Assembly (NCBI GenBank): GCA_038373885.1
Contig: JAWZYV010013163.1
Span: 744,001 to 808,000, forward strand
Direction of reading: 5' to 3'
DNA: 64,000 bases
Source of the DNA: Cheiracanthium punctorium
Lineage: Eukaryota; Arthropoda; Arachnida; Araneae; Cheiracanthiidae
Below, piece after piece: positions 35,173-44,772 of the stretch. The translations under genes and the position numbers were made by a program. The notes under the pieces are model-generated. The model saw only the letters and a program-made list of their open reading frames with translations. It did not search any database and was not told where the DNA came from. Numbering within the stretch: the first letter of the stretch is position 1; each line of letters opens with the position of its first letter.

Positions 35173-35436
35173 AGTAACCTCATGAGTTTGCCTCATCACC
35201 TCATTTAATTTGCTACATCACCTCATGAGTGTATGGGGCTCCGTTTCCTAAATGGAAATATTTTTGTACGGGGTTCTTTATTCACTTTCAAAAGTGTAAC
35301 TTTTTGAAAATTAACGGGAGGATTATTTTTTCTTAATGTAGTGTTTTCTCCTCCTTTATTTTGAATATGTTTTACATTTCTGTTGTCCACTCATCCATAA
35401 TAGATTAAGAATGGAAGCATATTACCACTTTTTTGG

Positions 35437-35449
35437 GACACCCTGTATA
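35437..35449 (-). repeat. Mariner-type terminus remnant
   Basis: GGGACACCCTGTA followed by TA-rich DNA is the inward-reading end typical of ACAGGGTGTCCC mariner-like elements. No partner end was found nearby. Confidence 0.35.
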
Positions 35450-36286
35450 TTTGTTAAATAATTAATTAGGTTTTTCAGAAAGATTTACATGATGCACATT
35501 GCACATTCATTGAAGGTACAGCTGCGGAAAAAAAAGGCCCACTTGTACATTTTTCGGCCGTCGTTCGTCGCACAGCAAAGTTACAGATACCAATCGTTTA
35601 CGATTGACGCACACTTTAATTTGCTATGCATAAAAATTGCATAAGGGGCCATCTACATATTAAAATTCGCACCAACTTTTTTTTCTCAATAGCAACCCCT
35701 AGATTTCACTTCATATTTCAAAAATTTAGCTCATTTTAACACCGGACACCAATTTTCAATAAATTTGGACAGAAAATGAGTGAGTTATGAGCACCCAAAA
35801 TCCCCCTCCCCCTATGTTAAAATATGTTTTCATACTTCAATTCATATCTCATATAATATTGGTAGTAAGAAGCTGATTTTTATTCGTACTATTAGAACTA
35901 AACGACCCAAACATAATTTAATGTTATTATGATTTTTAATAAATCATTAATATGAATTATGAATTATTAAATTAATATTCAAAAAAAATTATTAATAGCG
36001 ACCTAGCCAAATTTCGATGGAAATAGATGCAGAAATTAATATTACACGGCTGTGCAAAATTTCAAATTTTTACGTTCAGTAGTTTAATTTATATTAAATA
36101 AAATGTGTTATTTTCATGAGTTAAGGGACCATATATAAATTTATTAAGTGAAAATTTTTTGAAAATTGCATAAAATAAATGTAAATTAGATTTATTTTGT
36201 GCAAAAACACAGTAAAAGATACCAGTATTAAAAATATCAAATTTTGAAGCAAATAAATTAGAGGTTTTTACAGTTTGTTGGGGATT

Positions 36287-36490
36287 CTATAAAGCGTGTA
36301 TTGTTGCGTCCGCTACCATATTCCCCCAAATAAAATATTTTCCAGCTATAGAATTAGATGCAGTAGATGTATGTCTTCTAATATAACGTCCTATTTCTGA
36401 AAAACTAACATCCTCAACTTTCCAGGCATGAATGTGACCTCTTTTAATATCGGAAACATTAGGTCTTTGGAATTCCCCATACTTTATCAA
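36287..36490 (-). pseudogene. Transposase N-terminal HTH relic
   Basis: A 67-codon minus-strand frame reads RGHIHAWKVEDVSFSEIG, then RYIRRHTSTAS, matching the first helix-turn-helix of Tc1-like transposases ('RGxIxGxxxAGLSxxEIxRxxGRxxSTVxR'). The frame ends by 36287 with no catalytic region. It lies inside the long-TIR element and could be its own decayed transposase or a nested fragment. Confidence 0.5.
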
Positions 36491-36629
36491 ACTTTCAAAA
36501 TCACGTTTTTCTGTAAAAAAAATTTCATCTAACTATAAATTAAAATACCGCCAAAAGTCTTAAGAATATTGCACATTGCAGGCGATAGTATTAAATGAAG
36601 AAAGTGAAATAACAAACACAGTGATAATA

Positions 36630-36662
36630 TTGGGTCGGCAAAAAAGTAATTGCGTTTTTTAC
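36630..36662 (+). repeat. Mariner left terminal inverted repeat, solitary
   Basis: TTGGGTCGGCAAAAAAGTAA immediately after TA (36628-36629) matches the classic mariner TIR pattern (TTxGGTxGGCAAxxAAGT). The inverted partner was not found to the right, so this is a truncated insertion inside the long-TIR element. Confidence 0.6.
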
Positions 36663-37418
36663 ATGAAATTCAAACAAATAAATTTTCAATCTTGAAACCA
36701 TTCTTTAAGTACGACCATAGCTGAGTCGAGCAATATTCATGCTTGTAGTCAGAAGAGCAGGGAGCAGCCTCTAACGCCTGCCAACATTTCAGCTGTCTAA
36801 GAGAAACATCAAGGGAAACACTGAATAACAATTTCAAAATTACAAAGATTTTCAAAATCCTTAGTAGTCATTTTGCATTTTTCCCTTAAATCATGTGTAC
36901 GAACCAAGGAAGTTATGTACTCACGGGTCATTTGGACCACAGACTAAATATTCTATTCTACCCTTGATATTCTCAGTACAAAAAACTTTCAGAGAGAGGG
37001 GAACAATATTTTCCTTGAAAATAATATTAATTTCTTTTAATTCTCGCGAGCGAAATAAATGAAAGGCTAAAAGTTCGGAACCTACAAATAGCGTTTTTCA
37101 ATTTGCAGAAAGTCCCTTAAAAACGCGCAAAAATGAATTCGCAATATCTCCGGAAATTATCGTAGAAAATTGGTGAAAATTTATATTTAGGGTAATTTGA
37201 AGGTTTTCTTTCGTTTAATAAAGTCAAAATATGGAGTTGCCGTTGAGAAAAACGCAGTTGATGCATAATTAAATATGAAGACCGCCCCTTATGCAAATTA
37301 AATTAATAGTAAATTAAAGTACACGTTATTTGCAAACGAATGGTATATATAACTTTGCTATACGACGAACGATGGTGAAATAAAGAGCAAGTGGGCCTTT
37401 TCTTTCCGCAGCTGTACA

Positions 37419-37905
37419 CTTACAGTGGTTCTTTTAAGAGTCCGGCGTACTTCCTAAACTTTTCTTGGAAAATACATCATTTTACTTTTTTTCCCCCTCA
37501 AAACCTGAAGAAACTTCACTAATTATATTGAATATGTGCCCTCCACATATCAGATGTTTTTGTCCCGCTTTCTTTATTTGCACACTGATATAAGGATGTG
37601 ATATCGAAAGTATAAAATGGGAAATGCTATTCTGTATTGCGTAGGGTTCTTTTTGAAGAGTGAGTCCGCAAAATCCTGTAGTGCTAGTCCGTCTGCTTGT
37701 TCTATTTTGTATTCACGCTCGAGCTACATCTATAGTACAGAAGTTACGCTATACGAACATATGTTTGTCCATGTCCTATCCAAACGGTATGCTTTTATCA
37801 GTGGTCACATGACTTCGTTTTTTTTTTCTTTGTCAGGAGTGTGTCAGGAAAAAGCTCGTAGATTTTTAAATTCTTGAACCTAAGGGTTGTCCCTTATACC
37901 CACCT
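37419..37905. other. Non-coding stretch
   Basis: An 86-codon frame (37617-37877) shows no domain. Nothing else recognised. Confidence 0.4.
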
Positions 37906-37962
37906 TTTTATTTATTTAGCATTGGTGGCGGTGTACCCGCCACCAATGCTAAATAAATAAAA
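37906..37962. repeat. 57-bp near-perfect hairpin
   Basis: Two exact 26-bp inverted arms (left 37906-37931 ending AGCATTGGTGGCGG; right 37937-37962 beginning CCGCCACCAATGCT) flank a 5-base centre TGTAC. The inner part is GC-rich while the outer part is an ATTT/AAAT repeat. There is no tail or second element around it. Another small hairpin-like phrase, AAGGGTTGTCCCTT, precedes it at 37883. No exon or known RNA class is evident. Confidence 0.85.
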
Positions 37963-38551
37963 TGGATAATACATTTAATACATGAAGGCTAAAACATTTA
38001 TTCAGAGTTTGTTCAAATACTCTAAATAAATGTTTTTTATATGGCTTCTGAAATTCTGGAATAATTTAATGACAATATACAAAACTTTCCACTTATTATT
38101 TTTTTTTTTTTTTCGTCGCGGTATTGAGAATGCGTCTATTTGCGAAATAGAAAAGAGAATGCATTAACTGTAATCATTAGTGCTACATTTGTTTTCAGTA
38201 TGAATTGTAATGTCGTTGTCTGTAATAATGTATCATAAAAAAGATAGCCCTCCGTATACTCATTAATCGACGATGTGACTTTTGGCTACCTTACTGTGTG
38301 ACGCCACGTCCTTGGCCAAAGAGGCGATGATAGCTCTAAATATGCGTCGGCCTGTGCTTTGTAGGGGTTCTAGTCTCAAGATCAACGGTGACACCGAGGA
38401 AAATAATACGTCGCATGTCTAAAAATAAACAATATGTTTGCTGAAATGTGTTTGCATGATTTTACATGCTACATCTTTCAAGTTATATAGTAGTATCTAG
38501 ATGCATGTTGTATTCTGATTGTTAACTTATTTTTCTATCTTCTCCTTTCAG
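37963..38551 (+). other. Intron upstream of the Ig exon
   Basis: Non-coding sequence with a T-tract at 38099-38113 and a moderately GC-rich patch at 38290-38400. It ends in a strong acceptor: a pyrimidine-rich run (TTTTTCTATCTTCTCCTTTC) followed by AG at 38550-38551. Confidence 0.7.
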
Positions 38552-38821
38552 TGCCTCTGAGCCTGGAGGTGGGCTCGAACGTGACCTGGGTAACAGCGGG
38601 CAGCGCCGTCACCCTGCGATGCGTGTCCACCTCGTACCCTCGGGCGACGGTCACGTGGTCTCGGTCCGACGCCCCCACTAGAACGCAGGTCCTGGACCAT
38701 GTCCGGGTGCTGGCCGAGCTCACTATCAGCGCCGTGCACCGAGTCGACAACGGAACTTACGCCTGTATGGCCAGCAACCAGAGAGATATGATGGTCGCCG
38801 CGCAGGACGTTGTAGTGCTAG
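38552..38821 (+). CDS. Single exon encoding an immunoglobulin (I-set-like) domain
   Basis: This is the one persuasive host exon. It is exactly 270 bp, bounded by acceptor TTTCAG and donor G|GTCAGT (GT at 38822-38823), with split codons at both ends (phase 1-1), the classic arrangement of exon-shuffled Ig domains. The 89 complete codons start at PLSLEVGSNVTWV. Core Ig residues are present: Cys 23 (VTLRC), Trp 35 (VTWSR), LTIS at about 56-59, and the DNGTYAC motif at 65-71 with the second disulfide Cys 71. Two N-glycosylation sequons (NVT, NGT) suggest an extracellular domain. Codons are strongly GC-rich although the surroundings are AT-rich. It probably belongs to a cell-surface adhesion or matrix protein; I cannot tell which. 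No neighbouring exon of the gene was found in the window, so flanking introns would exceed 38 kb and 25 kb unless exons were missed. The apparent GTG start and the read-through past 38821 are artefacts of frame calling. Confidence 0.9.
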
Positions 38822-40263
38822 GTCAGTTTGAACATCATTTCTCCCCTCTTTTCTTCTTCCCTCTCAAAGTGTGACCTTATCAATTTGCTTGTTTTCAGCT
38901 GTTCGTCGTATCCATGGATCAGAATGTCTTCCCAGGCGGTACACACGGGTTCTCTGATCGTGACTGAGCATTTTATATTGTGGAATAAGGATATGATTCT
39001 GACTTTTGCACTTAATGCATATTTAGCTTCGCGTTGTATTCTAGTCCTCCATTTGCGACATTTTTTTTTTTTTTTTTGTTGCACTCAGCAAAAGAGTCTT
39101 CACAGTTCGTCCTACGGTTGGTATACATTCTGAATGCGAATGTAGTAGGATATGCGATGGTTGAAAAAGCAACCCTTAAAGGAAACACTGTTTTCCCATG
39201 TAGCATCGAAAGAACATAGTTAAAGGTATTTTTAGCCATGTTTAGCTATAATTAAAAGTCGCATAAAATTATCATATTATAACATACAGATTTGCTTACA
39301 GCATAAGGCGGGCGATATAAAAAGGGTCTTAGAGGTAGATAAAATGCCGTAAACATACACACTTGTGACTTTTTATTGTTAGTGTTACCGTCATTGAAAT
39401 GAATGATTATTAATCCATCTGTGTACTGTTTATTGTGATCAGTATATCGAATCATCACTAAATCAAATGGACCGTCAATAAAACTGGGAGGTCTCTTCTT
39501 TGAATGATTTCGAAAAGTATTTAGGTATTTCTCTGATTCTTTAATATTTTATTAACCATTGCATTATTATTAACCATTCCAAAGATATAATAAACCATTG
39601 CATGAAGACAAAATTTTCTGTAAGAAAGAATACTCGAAAGAAACCTGTGTTTAAACGATGAAATAATTAAAATTTTGTAAAATGACACTTACTATTTGAT
39701 AAGTACATTTTGTGGCGTAATTTTACAAAGTTTTAATTATTTCAGAACTCGCTGTGTTTCTAACTCATCTTGAGATGGCACGCTTTTAAATGTAAATGTC
39801 TTGACTGTCCATTCTAGATGTTAGTACTTTTATCGAAAATAACATTAATTTTTTCAGACTAGGGGCCAAGGCCCCTAGACTCGCTATGCTCGCTTTTTGT
39901 ATGAGGCATTCGTCCCCTAATAAGGCTTATTCGTAAAAAAGACATAATTTATCAGACAAATCCCAAAGATTGGATCAGATAGAATGTTACTGAGCTGCAA
40001 ATTGCTTAGTTCTTGCATGTTCATTCATTGGTACATAAAAATTAAACTTCACACTGCAGTGGACCCCCCACCCTCCCCATAACACGGTAGATATTTTGTT
40101 ATAGGAATCCGTGTTCTACGCGATACAATAGCTGGAAAAATTATTTGCACTCCTCAGAAATACAATTATATTTAATGTCGCCATTCAAATGTTACATTAA
40201 TTAGGAGTTAAAGCGTAATAAAATCAGAACATCTGTTTCAGCTGTATTTTTAATTAAGTAAAA
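38822..40263 (+). other. Intron downstream of the Ig exon
   Basis: It begins with a consensus donor (GTCAGT). It contains a T-tract at 39061-39077 and an exact short palindrome at 39859-39878 (CTAGGGGCC AA GGCCCCTAG). Pairs of overlapping opposite-strand frames at 38828-39239 have no motifs. Confidence 0.6.
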
Positions 40264-40500
40264 CCTATCGGACACCTTGCGAATTTGCCACCAATGGTGA
40301 TTTTTCATAATTTCGCGACTTAGGTATATGTATAGTTAGTAATTAGCTCTAAGAAAACAGTATTTTATAAGTTTTCTTTGATAAAAACTACAGAACAGCT
40401 AGGTTAGCTTGCCACCCATGGCGATTTTCATTATTTGGTGATTTACACATACTCACAACGTATAATTACTGCTCATGTAAGGTTCCCGGAAAGCCGTTAT
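40264..40500 (+). repeat. Weak two-copy tandem repeat
   Basis: 'cgaatttgccaccaatggtgatttttcat' (40279) and 'gcttgccacccatggcgattttcatta' (40407) repeat at a spacing of about 124 bp, each followed by similar AT-rich sequence. The similarity is modest. Confidence 0.35.
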
Positions 40501-41570
40501 CCATATTTTCATATACATAATCCTTTGCAGATAGGTGTATTTAGCACCACGAATCATATCATCTCGCCGCGTTGGCAAATATCCAAAGTGTAATATATAA
40601 CTGCTATAATGGCATAGTTAACGCCGCCAAATATGTCTACTGGTAGAAAATGTTCCAGCTGGACCGAACCGGCTTTAAAATAATCTTGATTTTAATTATT
40701 TTTCATTTTCAAGATACTGGGTTCTAACATTCTGGAACGCGAAGTTCACCCTGATTGGAAAGATACCATTTTGCCAGATTATTCCTAATGCCAAGATTGC
40801 ACTTTTAAAATCATTTACAATTAGTTATTCTGTTTTGGAAAAACGAATAGTCGCTAATTCTAAACTCCTGTTGTCTAAGCGAACTTACTATTTGAAAATT
40901 GTCAATTTTGTGTAACGCACTTTGAGTTATTTATTTCATATACTTTTTAATTTGGCGTAATATTAGTGTAATTCGACTTTGTGAATTTCACGCGATTCTA
41001 CATACTTGGAATTGCTTTGTTGCAAAGGAATGAACGATTTTATGCCAAATCTGGCAACCATTATGTTTATTTTTTCCGTCTTTTTATTAATATCTTCTAA
41101 AATAATTGGATTTTCGAAATTTAAGTCAGCTTATCAGTTTCCTCGGAATTTTCCGAATACGTGGACATGTTTCTCGAAATTCAAATCCCCACGGTTTAGG
41201 AGAAAGTAGGCGAACAAGCTTTTGACTGCGGCGACCTTAGTTTTTTTTAGAATAGAGAGAAAAGTAATTGCTCGTTTCTCTAACTCTAACATTTTTAAAA
41301 AAGGAATTAATAACCATTACTTGAAGCAAAGTTTACTGTATTTCTAGGTCATCTCGGTACAGTACGTTATAAAATCCGCGGAAGCTTCTAAAGTAGTACT
41401 ACGTAAAAGATTGTAAAGAATTTTTTTTTTAGTCACAGAGTTTATTTCTAAACTACTTATGTACTTTCTGATTTGAACCAATTTTGTAAAAGATTGATCA
41501 TCCACCCTTAACAAGCCAATGCTTACGCATGTCTGGCAGATCCAAAACATCACTTTCAGCTAACGCAAAC
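40501..41570. other. Non-coding stretch
   Basis: No supported gene or element. Confidence 0.4.
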
Positions 41571-41849
41571 CAATCGATGGCACCAATAATTCTCTCTTAC
41601 ATCGTGACATTTAATGGATCCGTTGTCACATCTGACTTCTTTGGGCGCTTCAAAATTCTGAAGGCGCTTTTAAATCCCAAACACAAGCCACCTTGAACAC
41701 ATACCTCCAAAAGACTATATGAAATCTGCTCATTTCAAACCACCAGATTAGCTGAAGATATTATTAACGATCCTCGAGCAACATTAATCTTCTTCTGTGT
41801 ACACGAAGCTTCTCTGAAAAGAAGAAGATGGCGGAACTTTTCTGTTAAG
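41571..41849 (+). repeat. Dispersed repeat, inverted partner of 57.2-57.5 kb
   Basis: It aligns over about 270 bp with the reverse complement of 57220-57492: 'atcgatggcaccaataattc', 'tttaatggatcc', 'gcgcttcaaaattctgaagg', 'cttttaaatcc', 'tgctcatttcaaacc', 'ccagattagctgaaga', 'attaatcttctgtgtacac', 'agaagatggcggaac'. The ATG at 41828 corresponds to the start of the small ORF in the other copy but hits TAA after six codons because of a deletion. Confidence 0.75.
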
Positions 41850-42307
41850 ATTTCGGGCTTCTTCCCTAACGTCTGTTACATACGGGAAATACTTGTTGAT
41901 TCGCTGTTACTTTTTGGTACAAAGTAATGGAAGTATTTTGATCACGGGGGGAAAATTTGGCATTATGACGGAAAACTGGATTTTGACCATAGCCCTAAGT
42001 GTAGGAATAAATGTATTTTCTACTATTGGTTTCTCTAAATTATGCACATCTCTGAAGCCCTATATTTAAACTTATTTCATTTAAATGGGAAATAGATACT
42101 TTAATAATAGTGATGTTTTCGATTTCTCAACAAATAACGGAGATATCGCCAATAAGGATTCAGTTTTTTGAAACCAATGAATTAATCGTAGAATGGTTTT
42201 TCAAAATGAGCCGCACTATAATCGAAGATATTGTAAGTTCAGGATTCTTTTTTTTTTCCTGCACACTCCACAATTCTCGCAACTTGACCACTTGTAAAAG
42301 TACAGTA
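41850..42307. other. Non-coding stretch
   Basis: No supported feature. A 70-codon frame (42110-42322) lacks motifs. Confidence 0.4.
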
Positions 42308-43238
42308 CAGAGTGCCCCATAATTATTGGGACAACCTTCAAGGGGAGATAGCGCTCATCTTAAGGATTCAGAATCAGCAGTGTGAGGTTGGAAACATTGT
42401 CTTCATGTGGCTGTTAATAATCACTTTGGAATAACTGCTGAGATGTTAGTAAACTTCCCGACAACTGTTTGTTAGAAGCTGATGTGCCTTTCACAGAAAA
42501 CGCGTGACTAAAATAATATATATATATATATATGAGACGTCAGATATTTCAAGTAAAGTTTCAGAGTTAAGGCAGGTAATAAGGTTTATTGAACATTACA
42601 TTTAATTTACAATTTAGAATGAGAAGAGGGGAGGGGAAACGGGTACTAGAATCAGCGTGGACTCACTAAGCAGTTCCAGTGGCAGAAGTCCCCCGATTTT
42701 CGATGTGCGGGAGTATTTACGCTTACCACACCACGTGGTCTGCGAAGACACAACTCCTCCTCTCTCTTATCTCTGATCGAACCACACACATTTACCAACA
42801 TGACCCGCATCCGGGGCTACAAGGGCGTGAGGACACGTGTACATCTAAAGAACTCAGAATCAACGGCCTGATGTCTGGCAAATGACAAAATAAATAAAAC
42901 ATAGCTCCAGGGCGCGCGTGGCAAGTATGACAAGAAAGTAAAACTTACAGTGAAAGTACCCGCTTGACCAATACCCAAACTAGTAAAACCCAAATTACCT
43001 TTTTATACATTACATATATATATATTTTTTTTTCACTGATGAAATATTTGGAGGCAAGTCTGTTGTTTATGAAACTTAGTTAAGAAATAAGACGAACGCT
43101 TCAATACTTTTCCCAAAGTGATTGTTAACAGGCAAGTGAAAACGGCGTTTTTGACACCACATTCCTTTATGATTCTGAATCCTTATGATGAGCCTTATCT
43201 CCATTTAAAATTTGCCCCAATAATTATAGGACTCTCTG
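42308..43238. mobile_element. TA-flanked MITE with long TIRs, interrupted by an LTR
   Basis: The ends are inverted: CAGAGTGCCCCATAATTATT and, reverse complemented from the right, CAGAGAGTCCTATAATTATT. TA flanks both. Similarity continues inward for at least 130 bp ('gagatagcgctcatctta', 'ggattcagaatca', 'aacaatcactttgg'). Without the LTR and its duplication the element is about 450 bp and made almost wholly of its own inverted repeats. This is typical of Tc1/mariner-derived MITEs. Confidence 0.8.
42533..43014 (-). mobile_element. Probable solo LTR
   Basis: A 482-bp block starts TGAGACGTCAG and ends TTATACATTACA, giving TG...CA termini, and is flanked on both sides by TATATA (target duplication within a microsatellite, so its length is ambiguous). 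It is much more GC-rich than the MITE around it. On the minus strand it contains TATAAAAAGG near its start and AATAAACC about 55 bases before its end, as expected for U3-R-U5 order. There is no internal retrotransposon region, so a solo LTR left by recombination is the simplest reading. Confidence 0.6.
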
Positions 43239-43507
43239 TATAGTACAGCTCTTGGAAGACATTAAGATGCTTTCAAATCGCTAGAGTAATGTATTAGAAC
43301 CAGAGTGCTATTAATTTCAACCTGGCTTTTTGTGTAGACACGATTTTGGTACAATTAGCGCGTCGAGTCACTTTTGAAATGTGTTTGCCAGATAACGTAG
43401 AGGGGAGGGAGGCGTTACTAAAATGTTGAAAGTCGCACAAGGTTTGCAATTTTTGATAAATGATCGCTAAACTGGGTGCCAAAATGCGACAATTTATTAT
43501 AAATATA

Positions 43508-43874
43508 CAGGGCCTTCGACAGAAATTTTATAAGGCGGGGCGAAAATCTTCCCGGCTCCTTTCGCAAAAGCACAAAAGTTTCGAAAAACAGGAGGGACGG
43601 AAGGAATTATTTTTGTAAAACTGCTCTTTTTAATGATTTTCATAAAAATGCTAAAAGGAAAGAGAATGGGAGGGAAGTTTTTCTTATATGTAATGGTACT
43701 TTTAATTCATCTTCGAAGATTGAAAACAATACTAATATTTAAATGGTATAATTATTACGGATCTATAAATGAAATTCGTAATACATTCTGAAAAATTGAC
43801 GAACGCACATTAGCTGAAAACGGGCCCACTCTAACTCGCACGGGCCCAGGGGCTGCCCCCCCCCCGAGGGCCTG
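43508..43874. mobile_element. hAT-type MITE with 8-bp target duplication
   Basis: The ends CAGGGCCTTCG and, from the right, CAGGCCCTCGG are inverted. Flanking octamers TAAATATA (43500-43507) and TAAATATG (43875-43882) match at 7 of 8 bases. CAG termini with 8-bp duplications are diagnostic of the hAT superfamily. A C-tract (43856-43865) lies just inside the right end. No coding frame. Confidence 0.8.
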
Positions 43875-44302
43875 TAAATATGTATCGAGTATAGTTAGAA
43901 AATGCCTGGCGAACATTATAAAATAGTTTTAGTAGGCGATTTCAATATAGATTTCAATTCCGAAGATGTGCTCTATGGAACAGGGAAGACAAATACTTAT
44001 AGATTATGATACACTTTCAAAATGGTATTTATAAAGGTGAAGTACAGTTTGACTATGCCGGGCGAAAATTGTTAAACAGTTTTGGTACGCGATTTAGAAT
44101 GGATTTCAATTTCAAAGAAGTGTTTTGTGGAACAAGGAAGGAAAGCACGGCACATTCATCGAATATGATGCCCATTCCAAACAGTATTTAAAATGGTAGA
44201 GGATAGTTGGAATATGCTTGGCGAATATTGCAAAACAGTTTCAGTAGGCGATTTTAAGATAGATTTCGATTTCAAACATGTGTTTTATGGAACAAGAAAG
44301 AG

Positions 44303-44690
44303 TTCGTTCATATTTTAACCCACCCACTCTCGCCAACCTAAACAATCGCCGCACTTTGGCGAGCTTTGCAGTCATGGGTTTCTAGGAATTATGCACGTTT
44401 CAACGCTCCCAAAAGAACTAGATGAAAACTAAAGTGTACAAATTAGCGATAAACGCACCATATAAGGAATTTGACGACACTTAATTATTAAAACTACATT
44501 AATTGGCAACCCAAAATAAATAAAAATTTAAAGGTACGCTTTACTTACATGTTATTGCAAATCGCCATTTTAATTCTAAATTACGATTGCCACATAAATA
44601 CAAAAATTCGTCGTGGTAGCTCCATATGTTTAATGATCGCCACCTTGGCGAGAGTCGGGGCATTTCAGTAGGAATCAACCCACGAAAGAG
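44303..44690. mobile_element. MITE with CTCTCGCCAA ends inserted in the tandem array
   Basis: CCCACTCTCGCCAACC at 44323 and TTGGCGAGAGTCGGGG at 44645-44660 are inverted, and 'aatcgcc' / 'gatcgcc' extend the symmetry. Array sequence resumes at about 44690 where unit three had stopped near 44303, so the insertion is somewhat larger than the visible inverted core. A similar 'cgccaa..ttggcg' style occurs in the 58.4-kb MITE. Confidence 0.65.
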
Positions 44691-44772
44691 AAACACGGCA
44701 CACTCATATATTTTGATGTACATTCGAAACAATATTTAAAACGGTGTAGTATAGTTTTAATATACTTGGCGA

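Larger units (their letters stand above)
35517..37418. mobile_element. 1.9-kb DNA element with long TIRs (CAGCTGCGG family)
   Basis: The left end GTACAGCTGCGGAAAAAAAA and the right end (reverse complement GTACAGCTGCGGAAAGAAAA) are inverted. Similarity continues inward for over 200 bp: 'gcccacttg', 'cgtcgttcgtcg', 'agcaaagtta', 'gcataaggggc', 'acatattaaaatt', 'tttctcaatagcaac'. The interior holds remnants of two other transposons (below). No intact transposase is seen. The short palindromic MITE at 8695-8906 carries the same ends. The superfamily is unassigned because a target duplication was not clear. Confidence 0.75.

Noticed and set aside
35159..35232. Direct repeat of 'catcacctcatgagt' considered as a separate satellite
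   Set aside because: Only two to three local copies; likely slippage beside the extra transposon end.
38535..38750. Two minus-strand frames opposite the Ig exon
   Set aside because: Shadows of the GC-rich exon; the + frame has splice sites and all Ig core residues.
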